DNA of 37,308 nucleotides, taken from Elysia marginata. Taxonomy: Eukaryota; Mollusca; Gastropoda; Plakobranchidae. A model generated the notes under the pieces. That model worked only from the letters and a program-made list of their open reading frames with translations. It searched no databases and was not told where the DNA came from. A program made the translations under genes and the position numbers. This document shows positions 1 through 10,105 of the stretch, in pieces; the stretch's first letter is position 1, and the number at the start of each line of letters is the position of its first letter. The stretch covers positions 271,804 through 309,111 of the forward strand of contig BMAT01002889.1 in NCBI GenBank assembly GCA_019649035.1, given 5' to 3'.

Positions 1-1556
1 CTACCTCGCCACTTTAAAAGGGCTTAGTTTAGTTGGGAATGGGCCTTAGTAACCAGGAAGTGACGATCCTCCGACTTGATTTTGGGCATATGAGAAGAAA
101 ACACAGAGATAATTTAGCACAGCCAGTTTTCGGAGGTGGCGGGGAATGGAAGCTGTGCTCACGGCTCTAACGGACTGGCCTCCTGTGTGGCCCTGGGATT
201 TGGCGGGCAAGATGGGAAGGCTTTCCCAAAGGGAGGACCTCGGAGAAACGACCCAACCCACTGCTCTGTGGTGAGACTAAGAAGAGTCAAGGGCCAAGAG
301 AACCTACCCCTACAGAAAAAGCACGCGGAAGCCTGATGACATCAACCTACTGGGTGCAGAAAAGTATGATATCAACGCATGACTTACAATGGTGTTTAGA
401 AATATGGATTATTCTCGTATTGTTGCTTCAACTGGGGATCTCCAGGCAGATGACGTGCTGGGCTCTCTGCCTTGAAAGAGGCGACCCCAAGCTACTGTTG
501 GAAATAATAATGGAAAGAATAACATTTTGACAACTTCACATTAGAATGCCGAGGGTATATCAGGGAAGAAGCTGGTCCTTGCCAACCGATTTAAAAAGGA
601 AGATACAGTTTTTGCATTTGTCCAAGAATCACATTTAATTCCAAACCCCAAACACGGACGTAGATTCACAACGAAAGGATACCGAACCTTCAAACAAGAC
701 AGACAGGATGGACGCAAAGGCGGAGTCATTACCCTGGTCAAAAATGATATCACTGCCTCGAAGATTTAGTTCAGAACGGGAGATCGAGCAAAGATGACTG
801 AAACTGAACTACACTTTAAGGACAAAAAACATCACAGTTTACAACTGCTACCGCCCTTCAGGAAAAGAACATGCTCTCCATGCTATCAATATAAGCAACC
901 AGTTCATCGTGTATGGAGACTTTAACAATCACTCAGCAAGCTGGGGCTTAGAAAACCAGGATGCCAGAGGAGAGGACTTGGAGGACTGGCAACCAACATG
1001 AGCCTCCTTTTACTTAAAAAACCAGAGGATCCACCAACCTTTTACTCGCGCTCATTTATGACAACTTCTACCCCAGATTTAGCTTTTGCCACAGAGGACA
1101 TAGCTCTCAAAACAACAAGGCAAGTAATGGGCCAGTTAGGAGGAAGCGATCACAAACCAGTCCCAATTGAGGTTGAAATGAAAATAACTCGAAATACAAC
1201 CTCTGCCCTGCTTAGAAGGAACTACAAAAACGCAAACTGGGATCACTTTACAGCCCTTTCAGATGAACTAGCAATACCCTTTAATGCTCGTAGCAAGAAT
1301 AGAAATCAAGGGGCCAGAGCAATCATCGATACCATCATAAAATCTGCAAAGAGGAGCTAGAAAAAACTATAGACCTTATTGGACAGAGCAGCAGGAGAAG
1401 CTTGAAAATGAAGTAAACATAGCAAGCAAAGAAGTGGAGAAACATCCCAATGTTGTAAACAATGTGAACCTAAAACGGAAAAAACAAAACTTCGTAAATT
1501 AGAACACAAAGACAGAGGTGGCAAGAAAAAATAGCTAGCTTTAAAATGAACAAGTG
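1..1556 (+). mobile_element. LINE fragment: endonuclease and linker, no reverse transcriptase
   Basis: This is the 5' part of a non-LTR retrotransposon, cut off before the reverse transcriptase. A frame beginning at 545 reads NAEGISGKKLVLANRF and continues through FVQESHL, the start of an APE-type endonuclease, until a TAG at 767-769. A second frame (about 822-993) carries the catalytic-type motif VYGDFNNHSASWG. A third (about 998-1360) ends the domain with TPDLAFA and GGSDHKPV. The linker typical of the I/Jockey-like group follows in another frame (KNYRPYWTEQQEKLE, about 1350-1500) and homology fades near 1556. A stop replaces the usual Trp before NAEG, and at least three frame changes are present, so the copy is dead. 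The first 540 bases may be its ORF1 or 5' region (FGHMRRKH looks like half a zinc knuckle), but I could not prove that. The clade is uncertain. Confidence 0.8.
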
Positions 1557-3767
1557 ACCGTTTGTTGATGTCATTGTGTTGGCACACGAGCTTTTAGCTA
1601 TCAGCTGATCGCTGGGTTGTGAATTTTACTCATAATAATATTATACCAACTTGTTTAGCCGGATGGCGTCAATCCGTCATTAGATTTATTTGTTTACATT
1701 CTCGGAACGATGTTTCAATCTTTGGAAGTTCTGATTTTACCATTTTGCTTGCCCTTTTGACCATTTATGAAATTAGCAGTGGAGAGAATTAGGCTTTAAG
1801 CGGAAATGCCCGCAATGTCTGCCTTTAGTAGGGTTCGAACCTCTCTTTGCTATGGTAAGCGCTTCTCTATAGCCAGTATGTTGAAGAAATTTTATTGAAC
1901 GAATTAGTCTCCTCTGTGACAGCCTAGGGGGTAGGACCCCTCCAAGTATAAGGAGGTGATTCTTTCTGATATTTTTTGCAAGTCAAGATCCAGTGGCGTA
2001 GTCCCTGAGGTTTTGTGGTACTATACAACGTGTTAACCTCTTTGAGGGCCATACTGTAAGTGTAATTTGGCTAGTGTTTTGTGTGATAATAGTTAAAATA
2101 GTTCATAACAGTGATTTTTAGTTGGCCCCGAGACTGAAGCAACTAGCTCAGTGTGTTATTTCTAGATTATTTTGCTTTAAAACAATGTGTAGAAAAAGTA
2201 TCCTGTGTGCTGTAGAATAGCCAGCAGAATTTCAAACCCCTGTATCGTCCGGCTACTGGGTCATTTTGCTGCTCAACTATGAGGCCACTTCAGTTACGTT
2301 GTTGCCGTTCAGTGGTGTTTGCTGTTCTGGCCAGGGGTCCTTCCTGACATCATGACATCCTCTAGAAGCTAACTGGCTGCTGAGGGTCTGTGTCGTTCCG
2401 GCGACCTGGCGTTACCTGTCTGAGGGGACGTGTGCTGCATATTGGTCTCCTCTGGTCACACGCAGTAACAGTTACACCTGCGGTTACTCTTATCGCATTG
2501 ACCGTCCTGTGGTCACAAGCCGGCCGTGAGACCCCCACTCTACCAGTTGGCCTACTGGTCACGGAAGCCCTGCTTCCCAACGTTTTACTTTTAGAGTTTA
2601 GGCACATGTCTGCATAACTCATCAGGCTCCGGGAGCGTCCAGCTTTACGATTGTCAGGCTGTCGTCACTGGATACTCGCCGGCGTACCGGACAGCAGAAC
2701 CATTGCCGTTGGATTTAAAGCCTTATAGTATTCTATTGAACTCGAATTTAACGTATTCTGGCCAAACTGGAAGCAATTGTTAGGTTAATCTTTTATTTGG
2801 GATGATAAGCTTTTGGACTCGTGCAACTTGGGTTAGTATACTTTTTTTTTTAGTAATTTGGGAATTCTTTTTGCAGTTGTTTGCTCTGTAATCGTATTTG
2901 AACTCTAATCTGCCTCTTTGTGCTTTCTTTATAAATTATACTATATATCCGTCCTTTATAAGATAACCTAAATACATGTATATTATTTTATACTGATTAT
3001 TTGATTTTGATGTTAATAAAGTTTTTTTTCTAGACTGCCAACTCTCATGTAAAAATAGGGGTCCTTAATCGCCAAGAAATAAGGCAAGAACGGCACTTAG
3101 TTCGAAAAACTATATGTTTGCTTGTAATAGTACTAATACGGTAGCTGTTAATTTTAGCTTTTTAAAAAAAAAACAAAAAACGCTTTAAGTTTATGTGAGG
3201 TGGTGGGGTGGTGTTTATTTTCCAAAAAGACCCAAATGACAGTCTGAATGAAAACAAGAGAATGAAAACTAGTTATAAGTGTATTGTTGACCCGAATTTC
3301 GTTGAGACAAATGCTTTGCCAAACAACAATAAAAACCCTTATTTCAATCAAGACACACAGATAAGTTGAGTTGTTTCGGTTGGAAGTTGATGTGACAAAT
3401 AAATTGACGCAACTGGCTAAACCTTAGTAAAAACAACAAAATGTGTTGGTATGCAACGAAATTTAGAATAAAACCAAATTTTGTACAGGCATAAAATATA
3501 ACAGCCTGACTTCAGCAGTAAAAGATCTCACAACGAGCTATCAAATATCCAAAGTATTTAACTGCATTGAACCTCCTATCTCTAAATCAACGACAATATC
3601 GAAATTACAGTTTATAAAACAACAGCTTAAAACCAGTTCTTCATCAGAATATCGCGCTTATAGCAAACAGAAACTCACAGTCAAACCAAGCTACAGTGAA
3701 CTGAACTGAGCTTTCAGAGTCTACACAGAGCAACGAGGACATATTAATCTCACTAGCATGCTACGCA
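1557..3767. other. non-coding stretch, nothing recognised
   Basis: No exon or transposase domain was recognised. A relatively GC-rich block at about 2290-2720 has short open frames on both strands (2390-2617 + and 2362-2622 -) that mirror each other and look like chance. An AATAAA followed by a T-run lies at 3015-3020, as at the end of a transcript or retroelement, but no upstream gene was found. A GGTTCGAACC sequence at 1832-1841 resembles a tRNA box B without a convincing box A. Confidence 0.4.
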
Positions 3768-3781
3768 CGAAACTCAAAGAA
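3768..3781. repeat. target-site duplication of the SINE, left copy
   Basis: CGAAACTCAAAGAA here is repeated with one mismatch as CGAAACTTAAAGAA at 4088-4101, on the other side of the SINE body. This 14-bp direct repeat fixes both ends of the insertion and is the size produced by LINE-driven retrotransposition. Confidence 0.75.
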
Positions 3782-4087
3782 GGTTAGGTTAGGTTGTTTG
3801 GATTTTAACGTCTCTTTTCAATTACAAGGCTATACCAGAGACGGCGCTTGGGACAATTGAAAGCGTGCTGCCACACTGTGATGTAAGAAGCGCTTGCAAG
3901 CACCGCACTTAGTCACATTATTCTGACACCGGGCCGACCAGACTTAGCACAAAATCCATAATGCCAGACACGAGGCCGATCAGCTGCTTATACCAATTTT
4001 AAAGTCCTTGGTTTGACTCGGCCGAGGATCGAACCCATACCTCCCGATTTCTGAGCGAGTGACTTACCGCTAGGCCACAGAGCCGGT
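3782..4087 (-). mobile_element. tRNA-derived SINE, family 1, copy 1
   Basis: Read on the - strand, the element starts at 4087 with ACCGGCTCTGTGGCCTAGCG. This contains the RNA polymerase III box A (TGGCCTAGCGGTAAG), followed about 45 bases later by box B (GGTTCGATCC). A body of about 230 bp follows, and the 3' end is a short tandem tail of AACCT units. It is flanked by a 14-bp target-site duplication and looks full length. A second copy of the same family lies at about 5649-5947, in the same orientation. SINEs encode no protein and depend on a partner LINE; the partner is not identifiable here. Confidence 0.85.
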
Positions 4088-4101
4088 CGAAACTTAAAGA
4101 A
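4088..4101. repeat. target-site duplication of the SINE, right copy
   Basis: CGAAACTTAAAGAA is the partner of 3768-3781 (13 of 14 bases identical), immediately beyond the tRNA-like head of the SINE. Confidence 0.75.
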
Positions 4102-4224
4102 TTATGATAAAACAACTGTTCAAATCAAAATATAACCAACTACAAAAATTGAAATAACAATATGACAAATCAAAAACCAAAAGAAAAATATTATCAGTTA
4201 CAAACCCAACCCGGGTTAAATTTA

Positions 4225-4521
4225 TTTTTTTTTATTTTTTTTTTATTTTTTTTATTTTTATACACTATATTAATCCGTTTCGGGAAATTTATCTTCGTTA
4301 CTCAGCCTAACTGTGTCGCCACAGAGCAGCGCCACTAATGTCCCAGCAGACCAGTACAATCGAAGCCCTTAGCTGGGTACCCATTTTACAGGTGGGTGGA
4401 CTGGGGAAAGTTAGGGTAAATTGCTTTCCCAAGGCAATTGCAACATGGCATTGTCGAGAATCGAAACCCGCGACTTCCAGATCTCGAGTCCGACGCGCAA
4501 ACCACTCCGCCACGATGCCCC
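4225..4521 (-). mobile_element. tRNA-derived SINE, family 2
   Basis: Read on the - strand from 4521, the head GGGGCATCGTGGCGGAGTGG has box A (TGGCGGAGTGG) and later box B (GGTTTCGATTC). The two ends of the tRNA-like part can pair (GGCAT with ATGCC). Anticodon-arm bases look tRNA-Leu-like, which is inference. The body contains CCTGTAAAATGGGTACCC and ends in an A-rich tail, seen as the T-rich run at 4221-4260. Flanks TTAAATTTA (4216-4224) and TTAAATTGA (4522-4530) may be the target-site duplication (8 of 9). It is unrelated in sequence to the family 1 SINEs on either side. Open frames across it on both strands are translations of the SINE, not genes. Confidence 0.8.
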
Positions 4522-4530
4522 TTAAATTGA

Positions 4531-5648
4531 TAGCAAGACAACTACGAGTACAACGCGTCTTGGGGAAAATAAAATGTAAAAACACATGTATAAACAGTGC
4601 AACTTCAAAACTCAACTTTATAGTAAAACGGGTATTTGCCTGCCATTCAAGCCTTGCAGTTCAATACCTATGAGACGCATCGATGTGTCAAATCCTATCT
4701 CAGTTAGCCATCATAATTTGGACAAGACACCACAACCTACGCGACACTCGGCCTCGATCAGGAGATGGGTTAACACGTTTCCCCCGCAATTAATTTAACC
4801 GATTGACACATAAGGGCATCACCTCCCGGGTTTCAAGAGATATCTACAACAAAACGAGATACAATCAATCAAGTTAATCCAAAATAAAAAATAATTAAAA
4901 GATGGATGTTGTAAATATCAACTTATACAAAACTAAAATCCTAAAACTTGTATGTAACATTTTCCGCCCGCTCACATTTATATAACTTTATTTCATATTT
5001 TCATGCAGATGATTTATTGTATTGTCATTCAATTTAGATTGCCTGGCAAATTTTAAGGTCTACAATACTTTTTTTGTCTAAATGGCCATCACATTTTAAG
5101 AAACAATAAACTGTATCAAGCATAGTATCAGACTTCTACCCCAGCATCATTAATTAGCTACATTGAGTAAAGAAAAGACCCACATTGCAGTGGTAAGCGC
5201 GTTAAAAATAAGAAAGAACCGGGCCTTTTAAATAGTTTAGTATTTTTATGCCCAGCGAAGCAATTTTATGCCTGCTAGGAAGACAACCACCGAAAAAATG
5301 TAGATCCTTTGTGACTAATGTCTTCTTGAAATGAAATGCACATCTTAAGAAAAATGTGAGGCTAAGCTCACATGGAACTTCATCAGTTCGTGCCATCTTT
5401 GTTCAATTCATCTTTATTGATCAGCCATGTCCATCGATGAGGTTGATTCTTTATATATAATTACAGGGGCTGGCGCATACCTCCATCGGTTTGTGCGCTT
5501 AAAATTATAGATAAGGCTACATGTAATTAGCGGCGGAGACAAGAGCAAATGAAGTATGCTCTTTTTCTCTGTCAACAGATCTCTATTGGAATGTTTCTTC
5601 TCAGACTTTTCTTCGGAAGTATGTAAAATTTGACTCCCTTGAACGTCT
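4531..5648. other. intergenic stretch, nothing recognised
   Basis: AT-rich sequence between two SINEs. Frames at 4586-4798 (+), 5202-5396 (-) and 5414-5764 (-) show no domain, no codon periodicity I can defend and no splice partners. The last runs into the neighbouring SINE. Confidence 0.4.
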
Positions 5649-5947
5649 GGTTGGTTGGTTGTTTGAATTTTAACGTCTCTTTTCACCAACAAGGTTATAT
5701 CAGAGACGGCGCTTGGGACAATTGAAAGCGTGCTGCCACACTGTGATGTAAGGAGCGCTTGCATACATCACACTTAGTCACATTATCCTGACACCGGGCC
5801 GACCAGACTTAGCACTTTACTCATAATGCCAGACACTAGGCAGATCAGCTGCTAATACCAATTTTAGAGTCCTTGGTTTGACTCGGCCGGGGATCGAACC
5901 ACGCACCCCCGATCTCTGAGCGAGAGTTACCGCCACAGAAAGGCACC
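5649..5947 (-). mobile_element. tRNA-derived SINE, family 1, copy 2
   Basis: The body matches the copy at 3782-4087 over nearly its whole length, for example GAGACGGCGCTTGGGACAAT and CACCGGGCCGACCAGACTTA occur in both. The 3' tail is a tandem AACC run (GGTTGGTTGG on the + strand at 5649), whereas copy 1 ends in AACCT units. The tRNA-like head is decayed: box B reads TGGTTCGATCC, but the box A region near 5925-5947 has lost bases, so this copy is older or damaged. No target-site duplication could be matched. Confidence 0.8.
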
Positions 5948-7205
5948 TCGCAGTACAAGGGCAGGATAACAATTAAGTTCCGTTTAGTCATAACTTTATA
6001 ATTTGTTACAGCATTAACATAAAAAATACGTTAAACGAAAGCTTAATATATCAGCTACATACTTAACACTCTATTTTTCGACGCAGTCACCGTTGCGATC
6101 AAACCAGAACCTCCAATGTTCCACTAGTTGGCGTACGCCGTCAACGAAGAACTCAGACAAGTGTCCAAGGCACCATCAGAGAACATCTGCGATAACTTCC
6201 TCACCATTTTCATAGTGATGGCCCTTCATGTACTTCTTGAGTTTGGGAAACAAATATAAGTCAGAGCGGGCAAGATCGGGGCTGTATGCAGGATCCGGTA
6301 GGGTCGTAACTTCCAGCGTCCTGAGTTAAGCGACTTGTGTGCGGTTGCGCATTGTCGTGTTGCAGGATTAAGTCCTTATCGCGCCGAACTCGTCTGAGTC
6401 TGAGTTTGAGAGCTTGGAGTATAGAAATATATCGCTCAGAGTTCACAATTTGGCCTTGCTCCAGAAATTCCATATGGACCACTCCCTCCATGTCTCAGAA
6501 ACGGTGAACAAGACCTGTCTTGCAGAGGCAACACCTTGAACTTCCTCAGACTTGGAGAAGTTTTGTGCCTATACTCCATCAATTGGGCTTTACATTCTGG
6601 ATCGTAGTGGTGGACCCACGATTAGTCTTCGGTCAGAATGCATTGCAGAAATGCTTCTCCTTCTGTATTGTAATGCTCTAAGAGTTGAGTACACATGCCC
6701 TTTCTCTGCGCTTTCATCTCTACAGTGAGCTGTCTTGGGATCCAACGGGTAGAGACTTTTCGGTTACACAGTATAGTTGTGACGATATATTGCACTCGAT
6801 CTTTCGAATTGCCTTTTTCATCGGCAATTTCCTTTTGCTTGACCCTTCGATTTGCTCTAATCATGCTGTCAACTTTCTCTCGATGAACCGTGTCCTATAC
6901 GAAAAGGGGCCTATCCGAACGCTTTCGATCACGCAGAATTGTCTCTTTAGAGTCTTCCCCTTTAAAAATTCTCACCCATTTGCAAACTGCACAGTCTGAA
7001 GTGCACATTTCACCATAAACTGTCTTCATTATTGCATGAATGCTTACAGCAGAAAATCCCTCAGCTGCCAAAAAGTCGATGACAGAGCACTGTTTGATGA
7101 GAAGGTCATTGGAAGTCGCCATTGTCTCATAAACATGACTACCCCATCACGTGTTGCGCGTCACTGCGTTATGAGTACAAATTAATGAAGCCACAAAACT
7201 TGTTG
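5948..7205 (-). mobile_element. decayed mariner-family DNA transposon
   Basis: This element contains the broken transposase at 6071-7122. The likely ends show weak inverted similarity. On the left, a stretch near 5954-5994 has ATTAAGTT and then TCATAAC. On the right, read inward from about 7205 on the - strand, there is ATTAATTT and then TCATAAC. I treat these as eroded terminal inverted repeats with modest confidence. It lies directly between a family 1 SINE head on the left and a LINE 3' tail on the right. The exact edges and the TA target duplication are not resolved. Confidence 0.6.
6071..7122 (-). pseudogene. mariner transposase, broken
   Basis: About 350 codons, the normal length for mariner transposases. 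The start at 7122 opens an N-terminal helix-turn-helix region (MATSNDLLIKQCSVIDFLAA, then CAVCKWVRIFKGEDS near residue 50-60). Next comes a second DNA-binding part (RVKQKEIADEKGNSKDRVQY). The catalytic domain shows the three mariner signatures: CILTED followed by SWVHHYDPE, LILQHDNAQPH, and YSPDLARSDLYLFPKLKKY. The last frame ends WFDRNGDCVEK and TAG at 6071-6073. A stop sits where the residue after the first catalytic Asp should be (TED, stop, SWVHHYD), and frame changes lie before the YSPDLA block and again after EEVIADVL. It is therefore dead. Confidence 0.85.
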
Positions 7206-8420
7206 GTCTCGTCACTTGACTTACTTGACTTATAGCCGCTCGCTTGTAGAGTCGTCTGACCGCACAGCTGCGGCTGCTCCTCTTATTATCTCCGCGATGA
7301 AGGTCCTCCATTTGTCTCGGTTCTCTGCAATGTCTCGAATTAAATCCAGGTCTTTCTGTGATGTTAAAGTCATTTTCTCGCCCGGAACGTGTTTGAGGTC
7401 GTTATTTAAAGTAACTGGAAGTGTTGTTATTGGTCTACCCCTTGGTCTTTTATTGTTTTCTACAAAATAGAACTGGAATGCTTCGTTTGCCGGAATACAC
7501 GGATCTCGTCCTAAGTTAATATATATTTCCAAACAGTCTCCATCTAGACTCAAGTATTTGAAGGGAAAGAGGAACTTCTCCACCTTTTTTGTAAAGGGAA
7601 TGGTTTGATATTTTTATCGGGTATTGAATTTCAAGGATTCTTTTGAGTTATTTTCTATGGAATGTGTCGAGTCTCTCCTTGTCTGTTTTTGTCAAAGCCC
7701 ATGTGCCACAGTTGTTTAAGAGTATCGATTTAACTAAAGCATTGTAAAGTTGGAGTCTAGTTTTCTGTTTTATTTTGTTTGCTCTGGTCCAAATCTTTGT
7801 TAGTTTGTGAAGCGCAATGTTTGAAAGTTGTTTTCGGTGCTCGATATCCTCTATGCTTATTATTAGAAGTGAACCAACTTTTCTTTTTAAGAGATTTTCC
7901 ATTCTTTGGTGCCTTTTCTCACGCACGCATGCTCTGTTTTATCGACAATCACTTTCAAGTTATGAGTTTTCAGTAGAAACTGAATGATGCGCAGCTCGTC
8001 TTCTTCCACAATTTCTTTTAAAATTGTCAGTATTTCTTTTCTCTCAATTGTGTCGAAAACGGCTGAAATGTCAATTCCAGTGATGTTTTTTGCAGGTTTG
8101 CATCTTTATGAACTTTAGCTGTTATCCACCTGTGCGCCCAAGGCATATTGCGTCTGATGTGTTACGGTTAGGTGTAAATCTGCTTTGAATGGTCGATAGA
8201 TATACTTCTATTTTTGGTCTAATGAGGCTTAGCACAATAGTTGACAGGATCTTCCTAAGAGAGTTCAGCAAAGTTATTGTCTTTAAAATTTATGGTGATC
8301 CTTTTGCTTTTCCTGGTTTTGGGAGAGTTATCAGAAGACCGTCCTTTATCCTCAATGGTTCATGCGATTCGAATGTCTTATTTAAAATTTGCGCGATTTG
8401 TTTATCTAGACTGTTCTAGT
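7206..8420 (-). mobile_element. LINE reverse transcriptase fragment with an internal deletion
   Basis: Read on the - strand from 8420, the 5' part is the front of a non-LTR reverse transcriptase: LLITLPKPGKAKGSP, LLNSLRKILSTIV, TPNRNTSDA and, in another frame, GIDISAVFDTIERKEI. It then jumps at about 7925-7960 (KVIVDKTEHA to MENLLKRKVGSLL). This joins the palm to the thumb region and skips the stretch that should hold the YxDD catalytic motif. The C-terminal part is long and clean: TRLQLYNALVKSILL, CGTWALTKTDKERLDTFHRK (7648-7926), then GRPITTLPVTLNNDLKHV and DKWRTFIAEIIRGAAAAV (7230-7583). The 3' end has a short tandem tail of AAGTCAAGT-like units at about 7211-7232. Internal deletion, stops and frame changes make it non-functional. 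Confidence 0.8.
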
Positions 8421-9770
8421 TAAGCCTAGAAAAATGGTTCGAGAGTATATTTGTGCTACATCGACCTGAAATTCGGAACTTAATTATCAGCTTGACCTCG
8501 TATATTAGAAAAGGTGTCCGGTGGGCTTACATTATTAGTTGGTGAGGGTGGCAACGGCGGTAAACATTGAATAAGATAAAATAGAGGACAAGAAAACTTG
8601 TTACATATAAGATGTGAGCTGTTTGTTTTAACAAAAGAAGCTACACCGCAAAAGTAAGAACTGTTGTCTGTAGACTTCATTTTAAGATGAACCAGAGAAG
8701 TTTTTGTGACCAACAGGGGAATTTTAATTTCAAGAGGTTTTTTTTTCTTTAAAGACTAGCTTGTTTATTTTTAACTTTAAGCACTTCACTGTGCAGCTTT
8801 TTTTTTCAAGAAGAAAATGCTAGTAGATCTAAGCGCAAAGTAAAATCGGGGGGAACGAAATAGATTGACAACAATAGATACCTGGAGACAAATTTAACTT
8901 TAAGTACATTCTATTTTCAATCTTAAGTATGCCAAAAGAGTGCGACTGAATTTTCTATTTATGATAAAATGGGCATTTTATCTTGAAGATTTAGCTTTGG
9001 TAGCTGCGGCACTGAAGTGCCGTGTCGTTATTAGAAACACTTCACTATAAATAAAGGGCTCTAAGTTGAAGTCAGTATTCTTCCCATGGAATCTGTCAAG
9101 GGGTTTTTGTTATAAATGTTTGAACTCATTATCTTTGGCAGGCAATGGCCAGGTGGTTTTGTAAAATGATCTATGCGTGTGTGCTACACGAGGCCCCCAT
9201 TTTTGTAACAGGCCTGGTCCACGTCCTTATCTTATTTTCACACAAGAAAAGACGCCGTGTTCCAGTTCTTTATAAAAACCTAGAGCTAATTCCAGAGCAG
9301 GCATTCCAAATTGCGCCGCCAGCAGTGGGTCACTTTCGAGCGTTATAAAATACTACAGACCTATCAAGGAGAATTTGCCAGGTTTTGTAGGCTTACATCT
9401 GTTGCGTGATTAAACTTTTCTTTTCTTAAACCAGACAATCAGTAATCATTTTATTGTCAAGGTAAGGACTACGCGCCGATTCCGGTTTTTAATAATTAAT
9501 TTAAAAATTTATTCTAATAATTTATGAACTGCCTAGCGGTACTTGAAATTACGTGTGCATTAGATAGACCTTATGTAAGAAACACACAGCGTCATAGGCC
9601 CCTATGCGACGTTTTTTTTTCTCTCTCTCTCGACCAATAATCCTCCGTAGATCTAAAATTAAATTACATTTTGTCATTTCTTCCCATTTCAAGTACAATG
9701 CTTGAAAATGTTAACGGATGTGGATGGACTTCGTTTCAATCAGACATGGGAATTAAACCAAGACCTTGAC
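8421..9770. other. intergenic stretch, nothing recognised
   Basis: No conserved protein or element was recognised. The short frames at 8480-8713 (-) and 9145-9348 (+) match no family I know and have no supporting splice signals. A small hairpin (CGGCACT, GA, AGTGCCG) lies at 9007-9022, and a T-run followed by CT repeats at about 9611-9630. Confidence 0.4.
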
Positions 9771-10030
9771 GAATATTCCTATAATAATCATAATCATTTC
9801 TTTTACAAAGAATTGCGGTTCCACAACAGACTAGACGGTCTCGGTGATCCGAGGAGCTAAACAATAACTTGAAAACATATCTTTTTACGGTAACCGTCTC
9901 AATCAACATTGGTGGGACTGGCTCTGTGCTCCGTAAGAGCGTAAGTGACAGCCTTTCATATGTGTGTAAACATAAATGAAATACCCGGTAATAAAGTAAA
10001 ATAAAATGTAAAATAAGTGTAGAGATGTGT
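9771..10030 (+). mobile_element. possible LINE 3' end
   Basis: The sequence AACTTGAAAACATATCTTTT reads NLKTYLF, the motif that often closes CR1/L2-type reverse transcriptases. A short GC-rich segment and an A-rich region with TAATAAAG near 9989 follow, as in the 3' UTR of such elements. No other part of a reverse transcriptase is preserved, so this is a tentative call. It could also be unrelated 3' UTR-like sequence. Confidence 0.35.
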
Positions 10031-10071
10031 GACATCTACTCACTATGGATTGTCCGGCCTGCATTAAAGCG

Positions 10072-10105
10072 GCGTAGGCCGTGGCCGAGCGTAGGCCGTG
10101 GTCGA
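10072..10105. repeat. 17-bp tandem duplication
   Basis: GCGTAGGCCGTGGCCGA at 10072-10088 is followed directly by GCGTAGGCCGTGGTCGA at 10089-10105, with one mismatch. It is GC-rich within AT-rich surroundings. No function is apparent. Confidence 0.85.

Noticed and set aside
1832-1841. GGTTCGAACC, a tRNA box B-like palindrome
   Set aside because: No convincing box A at the right distance on either strand, so neither a tRNA nor a SINE was called.
2362-2622. Mirrored open frames of 75 to 86 codons on both strands
   Set aside because: They are complementary frames in a GC-richer block with no domain or splice support.
4307-4673. Overlapping open frames on both strands (102 and 111 codons)
   Set aside because: They are translations of the family 2 SINE and its tRNA-like head, not genes.
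6685-6999. + strand frames of 63 to 104 codons
   Set aside because: Antisense shadows of the mariner transposase relic.
8189-8419. 76-codon + strand frame
   Set aside because: Antisense shadow of the LINE reverse transcriptase on the - strand.
9007-9022. Small hairpin with 7-bp arms
   Set aside because: Too short and without T-run or gene context to be a regulatory element in a eukaryotic genome.
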